In this document: positions 1-9,214 of the stretch, piece after piece
How the letters are laid out: every line of letters begins with the position of its first letter
Position numbering within the stretch: the stretch's first letter is position 1
Assembly (NCBI RefSeq): GCF_002021565.1
Contig: NZ_MSZX01000003.1
Location: 186,027 to 250,026 of the forward strand
DNA: 64,000 bases
Origin: Paenibacillus selenitireducens
GTDB taxonomy: Bacteria > Bacillota > Bacilli > Paenibacillales > Paenibacillaceae
Reading direction: 5' to 3'
The notes under the pieces: model-generated
The model's database searches: none
What the model saw: only the letters and a program-made list of their open reading frames with translations
What the model was told of the DNA's origin: nothing
Made by a program: the position numbers and the translations under genes

Positions 1-387
1 TTTCAGTCAACAGGGCCGTCCGGCTATCTAATGAATATGGACGCAACACCAGCTTGGGGAGGAGAGGGGAAAGGTGCTTCACCCGTCGAGCTGCTATTGG
101 CGAGTTTGGCGGGATGCATTGGAATTGACGTAACGATGATTCTGGAAAAGTTCCTGCCGTCGATCGAGCAGATTGAAATCGTTGCTGATGGAGTCCGTAA
201 AGAAGAAGCCCCTAAAGGTTTTGCCTCCATTGAGCTCATCTTTAAGGTGGATGGCGACATTCCGGATTACCGAATTTGGAAAGCGATCCAATTGGGCACC
301 GAAAAATATTGCTCTGTATCCGATTCCTTGAATGCCGTTATCACGCACAGACTTATTCTTAACGGCGTAGAAATGCACAAAGAATAA
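1..387 (+). CDS. OsmC family protein, 5'-truncated by the window edge
   Basis: The frame is open from base 1 to the stop at 387, so the beginning of the gene lies outside the window; the internal ATG at 31 is probably not the start. The visible part has the family layout: a glycine-rich strand, then SPVELLLASLAGCIGIDV, whose Cys is the conserved peroxidatic-type cysteine in a helix, then a C-terminal beta sheet with a second Cys in YCSVSDSL. OsmC/Ohr proteins reduce organic hydroperoxides in the cytosol, but many members have no known substrate. A hairpin terminator follows. Confidence 0.8.
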   Translation, partial: FQSTGPSGYLMNMDATPAWGGEGKGASPVELLLASLAGCIGIDVTMILEKFLPSIEQIEIVADGVRKEEAPKGFASIELIFKVDGDIPDYRIWKAIQLGTEKYCSVSDSLNAVITHRLILNGVEMHKE

Positions 388-414
388 CACAGCAGAATAA
401 CACAGCTAATTCTG

Positions 415-448
415 GCCCTCACCTTCATAATAAGGTGAGGGCTATTTT
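415..448 (+). terminator. Rho-independent terminator after the OsmC gene
   Basis: An 11-bp perfect stem (gccctcacctt / aaggtgagggc, 415-425 and 432-442) with a 6-nt loop is followed by a short T-rich run. Confidence 0.8.
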
Positions 449-628
449 GGCTGCGCCCACCCTCCTTTCCTCCTCATGAAGAAGCCACACAAAAATATAG
501 AGGACTTCAGAAGGGATACCCCCTTATATTTCCAAACCTTTGATCGAATACTAAAGGGAATTTCCGTTTCTCCTTCAGCCTTTGTATAATTAAAGTCTAG
601 ATTTACCTAAAAATTTTGGAGGTACTCC

Positions 629-1618
629 ATGTTCAATAAAAACTGGACTATCGGGCTATTCGGCATACTTCTTGTTTTCTCTTATTTCCTATTCCAGTTT
701 GTATCTCCCACCCTGAAGATCAACCATCTGGTTCGGGAAATGGATCAGAGCAGCGTTGTGAATACATCGATGAAACACGTTGTGCTTATCGCTCAAGAGC
801 TAGACAATCCATTCTGGAGAATGGTAGAAAAGGGTGCCAAAGAAGCCGCGGTGCAGCGGGGGATCGCGATTGATTACATGGGTCCAATTCGTATTAATCC
901 TTCCGAACAAACCAAGCTTCTGGAAAAGTCGATTGCGGCGAAGCCGGATGCCATTCTCGTGCAGGGGATCAAGGATCCGCAATACGCTCAACTGATCAAC
1001 AAGGCCATCGATCAAGGGATTCCTGTGATCACCGTAGATGCGGATGAGCCAGAGAGCCAGCGGCTTGCTTACGTGGGAACAGATAACAGGGAAGCGGGCA
1101 AACGCATGGGAGAGCTTGTGATAAAAGATGCTGCCGAGAGAGGCCATATCGGTGTCATTATAGGAAGTGAACTGGCAGACAATCAACAGCTGAGGTTGGA
1201 AGGATTCCGTTCCAGGATGTCCAAGATGCCGGGTTATGAGATCGTTGCCGTCCGCTCATCGAATATTTCACGGATTCAAGCTGCGAGGCAGACAGAAGCC
1301 TTGTTGAAGCAATACCCGCGTATTCAGACGATGGTGGGATTTAGCTCTTTAGATGCCGCAGGCATTGTTGAAGGACTGAAAGCGGCGAATAGAGCCGATG
1401 TAAGCGTGTTCGGATTTGATGATTTGGAGGTTACGAGGCAGGGTATCGCGGATGGCGTCATTACAGCCTCTGTGGTTCAGCAGCCCCAAGAGATTGGTGC
1501 CCAATCCGTCGAATTGTTAGATGCGTTTTTCAAGGGAGATTCTTTTGCGGTTCAGCACGTTATATCAACGAATATTCTGGATCAAAATCACTTGAAATCA
1601 AAGGTGAGCAGCCCATGA
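629..1618 (+). CDS. Membrane-anchored periplasmic-type sugar-binding protein (sensor component)
   Basis: 329 aa. Residues 8-30 form a hydrophobic segment without lipobox or clear cleavage site, so the protein is probably tethered by an uncleaved N-terminal helix. The rest is a type I periplasmic binding fold (Peripl_BP_4 type): VVLIAQELDNPFW, the ILVQGI and GIPVITVDAD strands, and the C-terminal FGFDDLE region. It overlaps the sensor kinase by 4 nt (ATGA), so the two are translationally coupled. It probably presents a sugar to that kinase rather than feeding an importer, since no ABC permease is nearby. The arrangement resembles the XylFII-LytS-YesN xylose-sensing set described in clostridia. 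The ATG has a good GGAGG site, and a TATAAT at 585-590 may be its -10 box. Confidence 0.8.
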   Translation: MFNKNWTIGLFGILLVFSYFLFQFVSPTLKINHLVREMDQSSVVNTSMKHVVLIAQELDNPFWRMVEKGAKEAAVQRGIAIDYMGPIRINPSEQTKLLEKSIAAKPDAILVQGIKDPQYAQLINKAIDQGIPVITVDADEPESQRLAYVGTDNREAGKRMGELVIKDAAERGHIGVIIGSELADNQQLRLEGFRSRMSKMPGYEIVAVRSSNISRIQAARQTEALLKQYPRIQTMVGFSSLDAAGIVEGLKAANRADVSVFGFDDLEVTRQGIADGVITASVVQQPQEIGAQSVELLDAFFKGDSFAVQHVISTNILDQNHLKSKVSSP

Positions 1619-3075
1619 ATATACGTAAAATGCTGTTTATTGTGATTCCGTCCCTTTTTATTGTGAGTAACGCAGTCGCGTTCTTCATTTTTCAGAGCGG
1701 CATAACGGTCCAGAAAAGTTATAATGTCATGCTGGATCGGGTATTATTATACAAGCAAATTACGGGACAAACACAGGACAATCTCCGGGCGCTGAATGTT
1801 TACTTAACCGATCGAAGCGAGATCAGCCGGAACGAATTTATACATCAGCGAACTGAGCTGGATCTTCTGCGGAAAAGCCTGTCTACCCAAGACACCCTTC
1901 CATCTACAGATCTTACCGTTCGCAGCTATCGCCATATGATCGACACCTTTACCGAGCAAGAAGGGAATGTCATGCAGGCTTTAAGCCGTGCAGACTCTTT
2001 AGCGTATGCGGCGTTCTATGAAGAGGCGGAGCAGACAGCCGTGTTCATTCAGGACGAGGGACATCATCTCATTGATTTGGAACTGAGTTATTATCAGCCC
2101 TTCTACCGGCAAATTCTTACCCATACCAAAGTGATGAATTATTGGGGAGTCGCCGTCTTTATCCTGAATACGCTGATCAGTGTTCTATTTGCTTATTGGA
2201 TTTCCTTGGGTATAACGAGGCCGATTAAGCAGTTGACGAAAACTGCACAGCAAATATCGGATGGCAATTTACAAGCCCCCTCCCCGCAGATGAGCCAACA
2301 TCATGAGTTTGGGATATTATCCAAGGCATTTGAGCGCATGCAAGACAACCTGCAAGAACTTATTGAGAAAGAGAAAGAAAGCTTGGAGAAGGACAGGCTG
2401 GTCAAAGCATTGGAGCTAGAAGTGCTGCAGAATCAGATGAATCCCCATTTTCTCTTTAATTCCTTGAATGTGCTATCCAAGCTTGCTTTGCTCGAGGGCG
2501 CTGAGAAAACAAGCGATCTGACGGTCACCATGTCGAATCTTCTTCGGTATAATCTTCGCAAGTTAGATCGTCCAGTAACGCTCAAGGATGAGGTGGAGCA
2601 TGCCAAAGAATACTTTACGATCCAACAGGCCCGCTTTCGCGATCGCATTCAGTTCATAACGGATATTGATGAGAGAGGACTGGGCGTATTGGTTCCGACC
2701 CTAACCCTTCAGCCCTTATTGGAAAATGGTTTTGTCCATGGCATGGAGGGAATGGAAGAAGGAGCTGAGATTAAGCTTATGATTACATGCGGCCCTGGGG
2801 AAGTCCAGGTTTCGATATCGGACAATGGAATCGGGATGAGCGAAGAGGTCCGTCAATCGCTGCTCCATTTCGAATCCGAGCCGACGGTTGCACAACATAA
2901 GGGACAATCCACGGGGTTAGGGACGCGCAATGTGTTCAGACGACTTGAATTATTTTATGGAAAAAAAGATCTCATCGACATCTACAGCGAGCCGGGCCGG
3001 GGGACAACGGTTCTGATTCGGCTTCCTGTTGCAGAAAAGGAGGGTGAAGATGTACCGCTTATTGATCGCAGATGA
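1615..3075 (+). CDS. YesM/LytS-type sensor histidine kinase
   Basis: 486 aa. Transmembrane helices at about 7-29 and 178-200 flank an extracellular domain of about 145 residues. Then come a HAMP linker (about 200-255), the His_kinase domain with phosphoacceptor His278 in QMNPHFLFNSL, and a HATPase_c domain with the N box in LQPLLENGFVHG and G boxes DNGIGM and GLGTRN. The upstream binding protein overlaps it and the downstream response regulator gene starts within its 3' end, so all three form one operon and probably one signalling pathway. The likely ligand is a monosaccharide bound by the partner protein. Confidence 0.88.
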   Translation: MNIRKMLFIVIPSLFIVSNAVAFFIFQSGITVQKSYNVMLDRVLLYKQITGQTQDNLRALNVYLTDRSEISRNEFIHQRTELDLLRKSLSTQDTLPSTDLTVRSYRHMIDTFTEQEGNVMQALSRADSLAYAAFYEEAEQTAVFIQDEGHHLIDLELSYYQPFYRQILTHTKVMNYWGVAVFILNTLISVLFAYWISLGITRPIKQLTKTAQQISDGNLQAPSPQMSQHHEFGILSKAFERMQDNLQELIEKEKESLEKDRLVKALELEVLQNQMNPHFLFNSLNVLSKLALLEGAEKTSDLTVTMSNLLRYNLRKLDRPVTLKDEVEHAKEYFTIQQARFRDRIQFITDIDERGLGVLVPTLTLQPLLENGFVHGMEGMEEGAEIKLMITCGPGEVQVSISDNGIGMSEEVRQSLLHFESEPTVAQHKGQSTGLGTRNVFRRLELFYGKKDLIDIYSEPGRGTTVLIRLPVAEKEGEDVPLIDRR

Positions 3076-4417
3076 TGAAGCCCTAGAGCGAGAAGGCATC
3101 GAATGGATCGTTACCCGAATGATGCCGAATACCTTTGAGATTGTGCATGCGGAGAATGGCCGGATTGCGATTCAAAAGGCTTATGAATTTCGTCCGCATA
3201 TCATTCTGATGGATATCAAGATGCCAGGAATTCAAGGCCTAGAAGCGTTAAAGGAAATCCAAGCTCATCATCCACAGGTCAAAATGATTCTGGTTACGGC
3301 CTATGAATATTTTGAATACGCCAAAGAGGCTCTTTCCATGGGGGTTAAGGAGTATTTGGTCAAACCGGCGAAACGCGATCATATCGTCGAACTTCTGCAG
3401 CGTCTGATTGCTGAGATTGATCAGGATCGAAAACAGCGTGATGAAGCGTTCGCGATGAGGGATAAATTGTTCCAATTGCTCCCGCTGGCGGAGACGGAAA
3501 TGGCGTTAGTCTTCATGACCGATCAAGTGAATGAGACGGAAGTGGGACAGCTTGCAGATATTCTTGAGCTCTCCATAGCTAAAGGGTGCGCGATTGTGCT
3601 CGCCTTCCGGGAAATGGGACATCCACCCCAAAAGGAATTAAGCATAGAAAAGAAAAAGATTTACGAAACGGTAAAAAACGCTGCAAAAGCATATATCAAG
3701 GATAGGGTCGGTTATGTAGTTAGTTCCATGGTTCATTGGCATATGGTCATTTTCCTGCTGGAGAAGGATTCCATTAGGGACGAGGTCTTACGAGAAGAAG
3801 CTCTTGGCCTGGGCAAGAAGCTGGTGGAGGATCTTTTCGAACATCGCGGTATCGACGCAACGGTAGGCATCGGCACCGTCCGAATGGATATCGAGGGCAT
3901 CCGAAGATCCTATTTTGAAGGTGTATTTGCATCCACGTATCATAAAGAATGGGGTAGTTTATGTCATTTTGAGGATCTCACCATTCCTTCCGAGGAAGAA
4001 ACAGAGGGAACTGACGATCCATCGACTACAGACTATTTCGCTGAGCGTACGTACGTGGAATTGGCAATTAAGGGGATTCGCGAAGAACGAGAACAGCGCA
4101 CATGGAGCGTCATCGATCATGCCATCACGTTCATTCAAGAAAAATTCCGCGAAGAGCTTTCTCTTGAAGAGGTGGCAGAGCATGTCCATTTAAATCCGCA
4201 TTATTTCAGTAAAGTATTCAAGCAAGAAACCGGGGAAACCTATATCGATTATGTCACAAGGCTGCGAATTGATGAGGCCAAAGAATTGATAAAAGACGGT
4301 CAACTCAGCTTAAAGGAAGTCTGTTATTTGGTGGGATATAAGGATCCTAATTATTTCAGCCGAGTGTTTAAGAAGGTCGAAGGGGTATCACCTACGGAAT
4401 ATCGCAATCAACTTTAA
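3050..4417 (+). CDS. AraC-type response regulator (YesN-like)
   Basis: 455 aa. The N-terminal receiver domain (about 1-120) has acidic residues IADDE and phosphoacceptor Asp55 in ILMDIKMPG. A middle region of about 220 residues of unknown role is followed by a C-terminal AraC double helix-turn-helix (about 355-455, ending in YKDPNYFSRVFKK...SPTEYR). I chose ATG 3050 because an aaggaggg site lies just before it; an upstream TTG at 3029 lacks a site. The gene overlaps the kinase by 26 nt. A likely target is the sugar symporter that follows, because a strong terminator separates them and the symporter has its own leader. Confidence 0.88.
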   Translation: MYRLLIADDEALEREGIEWIVTRMMPNTFEIVHAENGRIAIQKAYEFRPHIILMDIKMPGIQGLEALKEIQAHHPQVKMILVTAYEYFEYAKEALSMGVKEYLVKPAKRDHIVELLQRLIAEIDQDRKQRDEAFAMRDKLFQLLPLAETEMALVFMTDQVNETEVGQLADILELSIAKGCAIVLAFREMGHPPQKELSIEKKKIYETVKNAAKAYIKDRVGYVVSSMVHWHMVIFLLEKDSIRDEVLREEALGLGKKLVEDLFEHRGIDATVGIGTVRMDIEGIRRSYFEGVFASTYHKEWGSLCHFEDLTIPSEEETEGTDDPSTTDYFAERTYVELAIKGIREEREQRTWSVIDHAITFIQEKFREELSLEEVAEHVHLNPHYFSKVFKQETGETYIDYVTRLRIDEAKELIKDGQLSLKEVCYLVGYKDPNYFSRVFKKVEGVSPTEYRNQL

Positions 4418-4425
4418 ATCAGGAG

Positions 4426-4456
4426 GTCCATGCAGATGTGCATGGACTTTTTTGTT
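4426..4456 (+). terminator. Terminator of the three-gene sensing operon
   Basis: 9-bp perfect stem gtccatgca / tgcatggac (4426-4434, 4439-4447) with a 4-nt loop and a run of T. Confidence 0.88.
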
Positions 4457-4673
4457 TTTGGGGGACACTAATATGCTAGTCCGTGGTCTTAAATTCGAGC
4501 GAGATAGGCTGGGATCAATATTGTGCTTGTAATCAACAAATAAGTGAAGGCAATTGGCTCCTGAACGGCACAAAACACATGATATAATGGGCTCTCAATA
4601 GATCGATATGCCATGTGTTTGAAGATAAAAGACCCGTATGCAGGTACGGAAAAGTCAGAAAGGATAATCGTTT

Positions 4674-6056
4674 GTGAGCACAAATTATCATAATGAAGAC
4701 CAACAAGTAAGCATGAAATTTGTAACCCTCGTTTCCATGGTTGCTGCTTTGGGAGGATTATTATTTGGATTCGATACCGCAGTCGTATCGGGTGCCATTG
4801 GTTTTATGAAAGAACACTTCGCCTTAAATGAGGTACAAGTGGGGTGGGCTGTATCCAGCTTGATCATCGGCTGCATTGTAGGAGCTGCTAGCGCTGGTGT
4901 ACTTGGCGACCGATTCGGCCGCAAAAAAGTGCTGATCGTGGCTGCGATCCTCTTTATTATCGGTTCCATTGGTTCCGCTATCCCAGATACGTTCACAGGT
5001 TATATTATTGCCCGGATGATCGGCGGGCTCGGGATTGGGATTACCTCGACACTATGTCCGCTGTATAATGCGGAGATCGCGCCTGCCAAGTATCGAGGCC
5101 GGCTGGTAGCGTTGAATCAGTTCGCAACCGTGACGGGGATCTTCCTTACCTATTTCGTCAATCTGGGTATTGCTGGGTACGGGGATAACGCGTGGGACAT
5201 TGCGATGGGTTGGCGTTGGATGTTCGGCTTCGGGGTTGTTCCCGGCGTGCTGTTCTTGGTGTTGTTGTTCTTCGTGCCTGAGAGTCCGAGATGGTTAATT
5301 AAGCAGGGAAAGGCAGCAGAATCGCTGCCGATTCTACTTAAGATCCACGGCGAGGAACTGGCAAAACAGGAAGTACTGGACATTAAGAAATCATTCGCAC
5401 AGGAAAGCGGATCGATTCGTCAATTGTTCAGCCCTACGTTGCGAATAGCTCTAATCGTGGGCGTTGGACTCGCGATCCTTCAACAAGTTACGGGTATTAA
5501 CGCCGTGATGTACTATGCACCGGAAATCTTTAAGGAAACGGGTGCAGGCACGAACGCTGCGCTGGTACAGACCATCCTGGTTGGATTGATTAATTTCTTG
5601 TTTACCATTCTTGCCATTTGGCTGATCGACAAAGTGGGGCGTAAAGTTCTATTGCTCGTGGGATCGGCTTCCATGGCCTTGAGTCTGGCGGTGATCGGTG
5701 CTGCCTTTCATATGGGACATACTTCAGGGCCTTTGGTGCTCATCTTTATTTTGATATATGTAGCCTCCTTTGCCATATCGCTTGGGCCCGTTGTGTGGGT
5801 CATTATGTCCGAAATATTCCCGAATCGTATTCGCGGAAAAGCGACAGCGATTGCTGCTATGGCGTTATGGGCAGCGGATTATATCGTATCGCAGACCTTT
5901 CCTCCGATGCTTGCTTCTGCAGGACCGGCGATTACCTTCTGGATCTTCGGTTTTATGTCCGTGATTACGTTCCTATTCACTTGGCGGCTTGTACCTGAGA
6001 CCAAGGGGAAATCACTGGAGGAAATTGAATCGTTGTTGTCTTCGACAAAAGCTTAA
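4674..6056 (+). CDS. Sugar/H+ symporter, MFS sugar porter family
   Basis: 460 aa with about 12 predicted membrane helices, the usual length for bacterial XylE/AraE/GalP-type porters. Family signatures are visible: DRFGRKKV after helix 2, PESPRWLIKQGK before the central loop, DKVGRKVLLL after helix 8, and PETKGKSLEEIE at the C-terminus. QQVTGINAVMYYAP in helix 7 is the sugar-binding segment. GTG start with an AGAAAGGA site. It is read away from the upstream sensor operon and converges on the phosphoglucomutase gene. By context the substrate may be a pentose or hexose sensed by that system, or maltose for the neighbouring phosphorylase. Confidence 0.85.
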   Translation: MSTNYHNEDQQVSMKFVTLVSMVAALGGLLFGFDTAVVSGAIGFMKEHFALNEVQVGWAVSSLIIGCIVGAASAGVLGDRFGRKKVLIVAAILFIIGSIGSAIPDTFTGYIIARMIGGLGIGITSTLCPLYNAEIAPAKYRGRLVALNQFATVTGIFLTYFVNLGIAGYGDNAWDIAMGWRWMFGFGVVPGVLFLVLLFFVPESPRWLIKQGKAAESLPILLKIHGEELAKQEVLDIKKSFAQESGSIRQLFSPTLRIALIVGVGLAILQQVTGINAVMYYAPEIFKETGAGTNAALVQTILVGLINFLFTILAIWLIDKVGRKVLLLVGSASMALSLAVIGAAFHMGHTSGPLVLIFILIYVASFAISLGPVVWVIMSEIFPNRIRGKATAIAAMALWAADYIVSQTFPPMLASAGPAITFWIFGFMSVITFLFTWRLVPETKGKSLEEIESLLSSTKA

Positions 6057-6062
6057 TAGAAT

Positions 6063-6109
6063 AAATGACAAAGATGCCGGAATCATGATTCCGGCATCTT
6101 TTGTCATTT
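6063..6109. terminator. Bidirectional terminator
   Basis: A long stem centred on catg (arms from about 6063 to 6109, core gatgccggaat / attccggcatc) has A-rich and T-rich flanks on both sides. It separates the convergent symporter and pgmB genes. Confidence 0.88.
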
Positions 6110-6789
6110 TAGCTATTTGCGATAAACAATCCTTCAATCTTGGCATAATCAAGCTCCGACGTACTAGATAACACCAGATCGGCCTGCGGAAAAGCCTCTT
6201 TGGCGCCGATAGCAACGGCGAACATGCCTGCGGCTTTAATCGCTTGTACACCAGCCGCTGCGTCTTCCACGCCTACACAGTGGCTTGGCTCTACGCCAAG
6301 CAGTTCTGCTGCTGTCGAGAATACCTCCGGGTCCGGCTTCGTGTTCTTGATTTTGGCCGCATCCACAATAATATCGAACGCATTCGTTAATCCAAGACTG
6401 TTCATGACGGTGAATGCATTTTTACTTGCCGAAGCAATGGCCGTCTTGATTCCGCGTCGTTGGAGTTCGGCCGTAAATTCGGCAACACCTGGCAAGATGT
6501 CCGACGGTGTAATTGATTCGATCAACGATTGATAAAGCTTATTTTTCCGATCAGCTAATTCTTCCATTTCTTTATCCGTAAATTGGACAGGAGTGTCCGC
6601 TTGACTAAGCAGCAGCTTTAACGAGTCCATCCGCGATACACCTTTGAGATTTTCGTTAAACGCTCTGGTAAAATGGATGTCCAGCTCGTCAGCAATAGCT
6701 TTCCAAGCCAAGTAATGGTGTTCGGCTGTATCTGTAATGACGCCATCCAGATCAAAGATGACAGCTTGAATAGTCGACGTTGTTATCAT
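6109..6789 (-). CDS. pgmB: Beta-phosphoglucomutase
   Basis: 226 aa HAD-family protein, typical length. FDLDGVITDT carries the nucleophile Asp13 and acid/base Asp15. The cap segment contains KGVSRMDSL, the family's substrate-specificity motif. Motif II is AIASAS and the Mg-binding motif is GVEDAAAGVQAIKAAGM. The enzyme converts beta-glucose 1-phosphate to glucose 6-phosphate. It is immediately downstream of the GH65 phosphorylase on the same strand, which generates exactly this substrate, so both form one catabolic unit. Confidence 0.92.
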   Translation of the reverse strand: MITTSTIQAVIFDLDGVITDTAEHHYLAWKAIADELDIHFTRAFNENLKGVSRMDSLKLLLSQADTPVQFTDKEMEELADRKNKLYQSLIESITPSDILPGVAEFTAELQRRGIKTAIASASKNAFTVMNSLGLTNAFDIIVDAAKIKNTKPDPEVFSTAAELLGVEPSHCVGVEDAAAGVQAIKAAGMFAVAIGAKEAFPQADLVLSSTSELDYAKIEGLFIANS

Positions 6790-6813
6790 GGCGAATCTCC
6801 CTTAATCTCTATA

Positions 6814-9102
6814 TTATTTGCGTTCCAACGATTTCTGCACAGGCTGATCCACCTTCAGGTTTGCTTGTTTGTCATACATAAGAATCGTGAGCTCTTCTCC
6901 CTCAAGAAGTTCAAGCTGAATCCCGTCTTTATCTATTTGGATCTGCATCAAACGTCCGCGATATCGTATGCGGAAGGCGTAACGTTCCCAGCTTGCGGGG
7001 ATGGTTGGAGCGAGCGACAGCCCCGATTCTTTCAGCCTCATGCCGGCGAAGCCATAGACGATGGCCATCCAAGTGCCGCCCATATTCGCAAGGTGCAAGC
7101 CATCCTTCGTATTTCCGTGGGTATTATCGAGGTCAAGACGTGCTGTCTCGGTGAAGTAATTATACGCTTTATCCAGATACCCCACTTTAGATGCCATGAT
7201 GCTGAAAATACATGACGAAAGGGATGAATCATGCGTCGTAATTCCCTCGTAATAATCATACGAACGGCGGATGGTTTCGATGTCCTGTTCATCTTCAAGC
7301 AGAAAATGAGCCAATACGGTATCGGCCTGCTTGCAGACTTGATAACGGTAAATCGTCAATGGATGATAGTGCAGCAGAAGCGGATAGTTTTCCTTCGGCG
7401 TCTTGTCAAAATCCCATACGGCTTTCCGAAGGAACGAATCGTCCTGTGGATTAATGCCATGCTCTTCGTCATAAGGAAGAAGCATCGCATTTGCTGCTTG
7501 CTGCCAGCTCTCCACCTCTTCCTGACTCACCTGAAGACGATGGCAAAGCGCTGCCAAGCCTGATGCATCATAGGCTTTTAGAATTTCATAGCTTCTTGCT
7601 GCCCATTTTAGGTTATGCTTGGCCATGACATTTGTATAATAGTTGTTATTTACACAGCATGTATATTCATCAGGACCGGTCACCTCGTCAATGTGAAATG
7701 CTCCTTTATAATAATGGCCGATATCGATCCATAAGCGAGCCGTTTCGAACAACACTTCCGCACCGAATTGCATCAGGAAGTCGCGATCTTCTACTGCCAA
7801 ATAATACTGAATATAGCTGTACGCAATATCTCCGCTAATGTGGTACTGGGCGGTACCTGACGGGAAGAAGGAGGAGCATTCCGTACCGGAGATGGTACGC
7901 CAAGGGAATAATGCGCCTTGGGCATGTCCCATTTCTCTGGCCCGCTCTTTTGCTTGTTCCAGCGTTGAGTATCTGTACACCAGCAATTGTTTTGCCATTT
8001 CAGGCTGTGTCATCAAGAAAACCGGGAACATATAGATTTCCGTATCCCAGAAATAATGCCCCTCATAACCTTCTCCAGATAAGCCTTTAGCAGATATATT
8101 GCTGTATTTGTCTCGGCCTGCAGACTGCAGAAGCTGGTACAGATTAAAGCGAATCCCTTCCTGCAGGGATGTATCGTTTTCGATGATGATATCGGATGAT
8201 TTCCAGAACCCGTCCATATACGCTTTTTGGAGCACAGCCAGCTCTTCAAAGCCCATTCCTAGAAGCTGCTCATGCAGCTTAAATCCTTGGTCGAGCGGAT
8301 TCTCGCCATGTCGCAAGGTATCGGTGTATACATTCCATTTCGTGAAGCTAATCGGTTCATCGAGCGTGGAAATGTACGTGAATACCGCCTTGTTCGCATC
8401 TGTTTCCATGTGCACTTGTGGTCTGCCGCTATATTGATGCCGAGTTACACAAGCCATGCGAAGATTTGAAACCGTCGTTTCATTCATAACATAGGCATAC
8501 TCTTCCTTAGCTCCGCATGCTCTAACGGACAGCAGCTTGGCGTGTCCCGATGCGACACGAGGGTCATTGGAAGCTGTGTAGTTGCTGACGTCACCGTTAA
8601 CTGTAGAGACGATCTTCACCGGTCCGGCAAAATTGACCCCTTCAACGCGGACGTCAATCGCGAATAACTCCCTGTGTTCAAAGGAGATCAATCTTCGGAA
8701 CGCGATCTTGATCTCTTTACCGAGGGGTGATCGCCAATGTACAAGTCTCTCCGCATATCCCTTGTCCAAATGCAAGTGGCGTTCATACGAAACGACCATG
8801 CCTTCGAACAGACTGAACGTTTCTTCCTCCTCGCCGATATACAACCGGATGCTTTGGGCGTCGATCCCATTCACAAGCTTTTGCTGCGTGCTCGGAAACG
8901 CATTTAGCTTCTCACCGTAAGGGATGCTGATCACATCATGAAACGCGTTTACATACGTTCCGCGAATACTATTCATTCCTTCCGCGTAACCCTCTTCAAA
9001 ATTCCCTCGAACGCCCAAGTAACCGTTCCCAAGAGCGAATATGCTTTCCTGCGTTAATAGTGCTTCTGCCGTCAGCCCATCATTCGAAATATTCCAGGTC
9101 AT
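6814..9102 (-). CDS. GH65 disaccharide phosphorylase, probably maltose phosphorylase
   Basis: 762 aa cytosolic enzyme. It has the GH65 order: N-terminal beta-sandwich (NGYLGVRGNFEEG near the start), helical linker, catalytic (alpha/alpha)6 barrel with GHYFWDTEIYMFP, and TGPDEY, whose Glu is the presumed general acid. C-terminal phosphate-site residues lie around THDSSLS. GH65 phosphorylases cleave maltose, trehalose, kojibiose or nigerose to beta-glucose 1-phosphate plus glucose. Maltose is the commonest specificity but cannot be proven by eye. The start at 9102 is favoured over 9120 because AGGAG lies between them. The divergent AraC gene is the likely regulator. Confidence 0.88.
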   Translation of the reverse strand: MTWNISNDGLTAEALLTQESIFALGNGYLGVRGNFEEGYAEGMNSIRGTYVNAFHDVISIPYGEKLNAFPSTQQKLVNGIDAQSIRLYIGEEEETFSLFEGMVVSYERHLHLDKGYAERLVHWRSPLGKEIKIAFRRLISFEHRELFAIDVRVEGVNFAGPVKIVSTVNGDVSNYTASNDPRVASGHAKLLSVRACGAKEEYAYVMNETTVSNLRMACVTRHQYSGRPQVHMETDANKAVFTYISTLDEPISFTKWNVYTDTLRHGENPLDQGFKLHEQLLGMGFEELAVLQKAYMDGFWKSSDIIIENDTSLQEGIRFNLYQLLQSAGRDKYSNISAKGLSGEGYEGHYFWDTEIYMFPVFLMTQPEMAKQLLVYRYSTLEQAKERAREMGHAQGALFPWRTISGTECSSFFPSGTAQYHISGDIAYSYIQYYLAVEDRDFLMQFGAEVLFETARLWIDIGHYYKGAFHIDEVTGPDEYTCCVNNNYYTNVMAKHNLKWAARSYEILKAYDASGLAALCHRLQVSQEEVESWQQAANAMLLPYDEEHGINPQDDSFLRKAVWDFDKTPKENYPLLLHYHPLTIYRYQVCKQADTVLAHFLLEDEQDIETIRRSYDYYEGITTHDSSLSSCIFSIMASKVGYLDKAYNYFTETARLDLDNTHGNTKDGLHLANMGGTWMAIVYGFAGMRLKESGLSLAPTIPASWERYAFRIRYRGRLMQIQIDKDGIQLELLEGEELTILMYDKQANLKVDQPVQKSLERK

Positions 9103-9214
9103 GATTGATTCTCCTCTCATATCTGCTATGAGTTGAATTTTAGTAGGACTGCGCCTAGAATGATATTAATCAATTTAGATATTTATTAAAATTTTTAGGT
9201 ATAGGTGATGCCAA

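Noticed and set aside
3029-3049. Earlier TTG start for the first response regulator
   Set aside because: No ribosome site precedes it, and the added residues are not part of the receiver domain; aaggaggg directs initiation at 3050.
6673-8920. Several plus-strand open frames of 60-180 codons opposite the GH65 and pgmB genes
   Set aside because: They lack ribosome sites and family motifs and lie fully antisense to well-supported genes.
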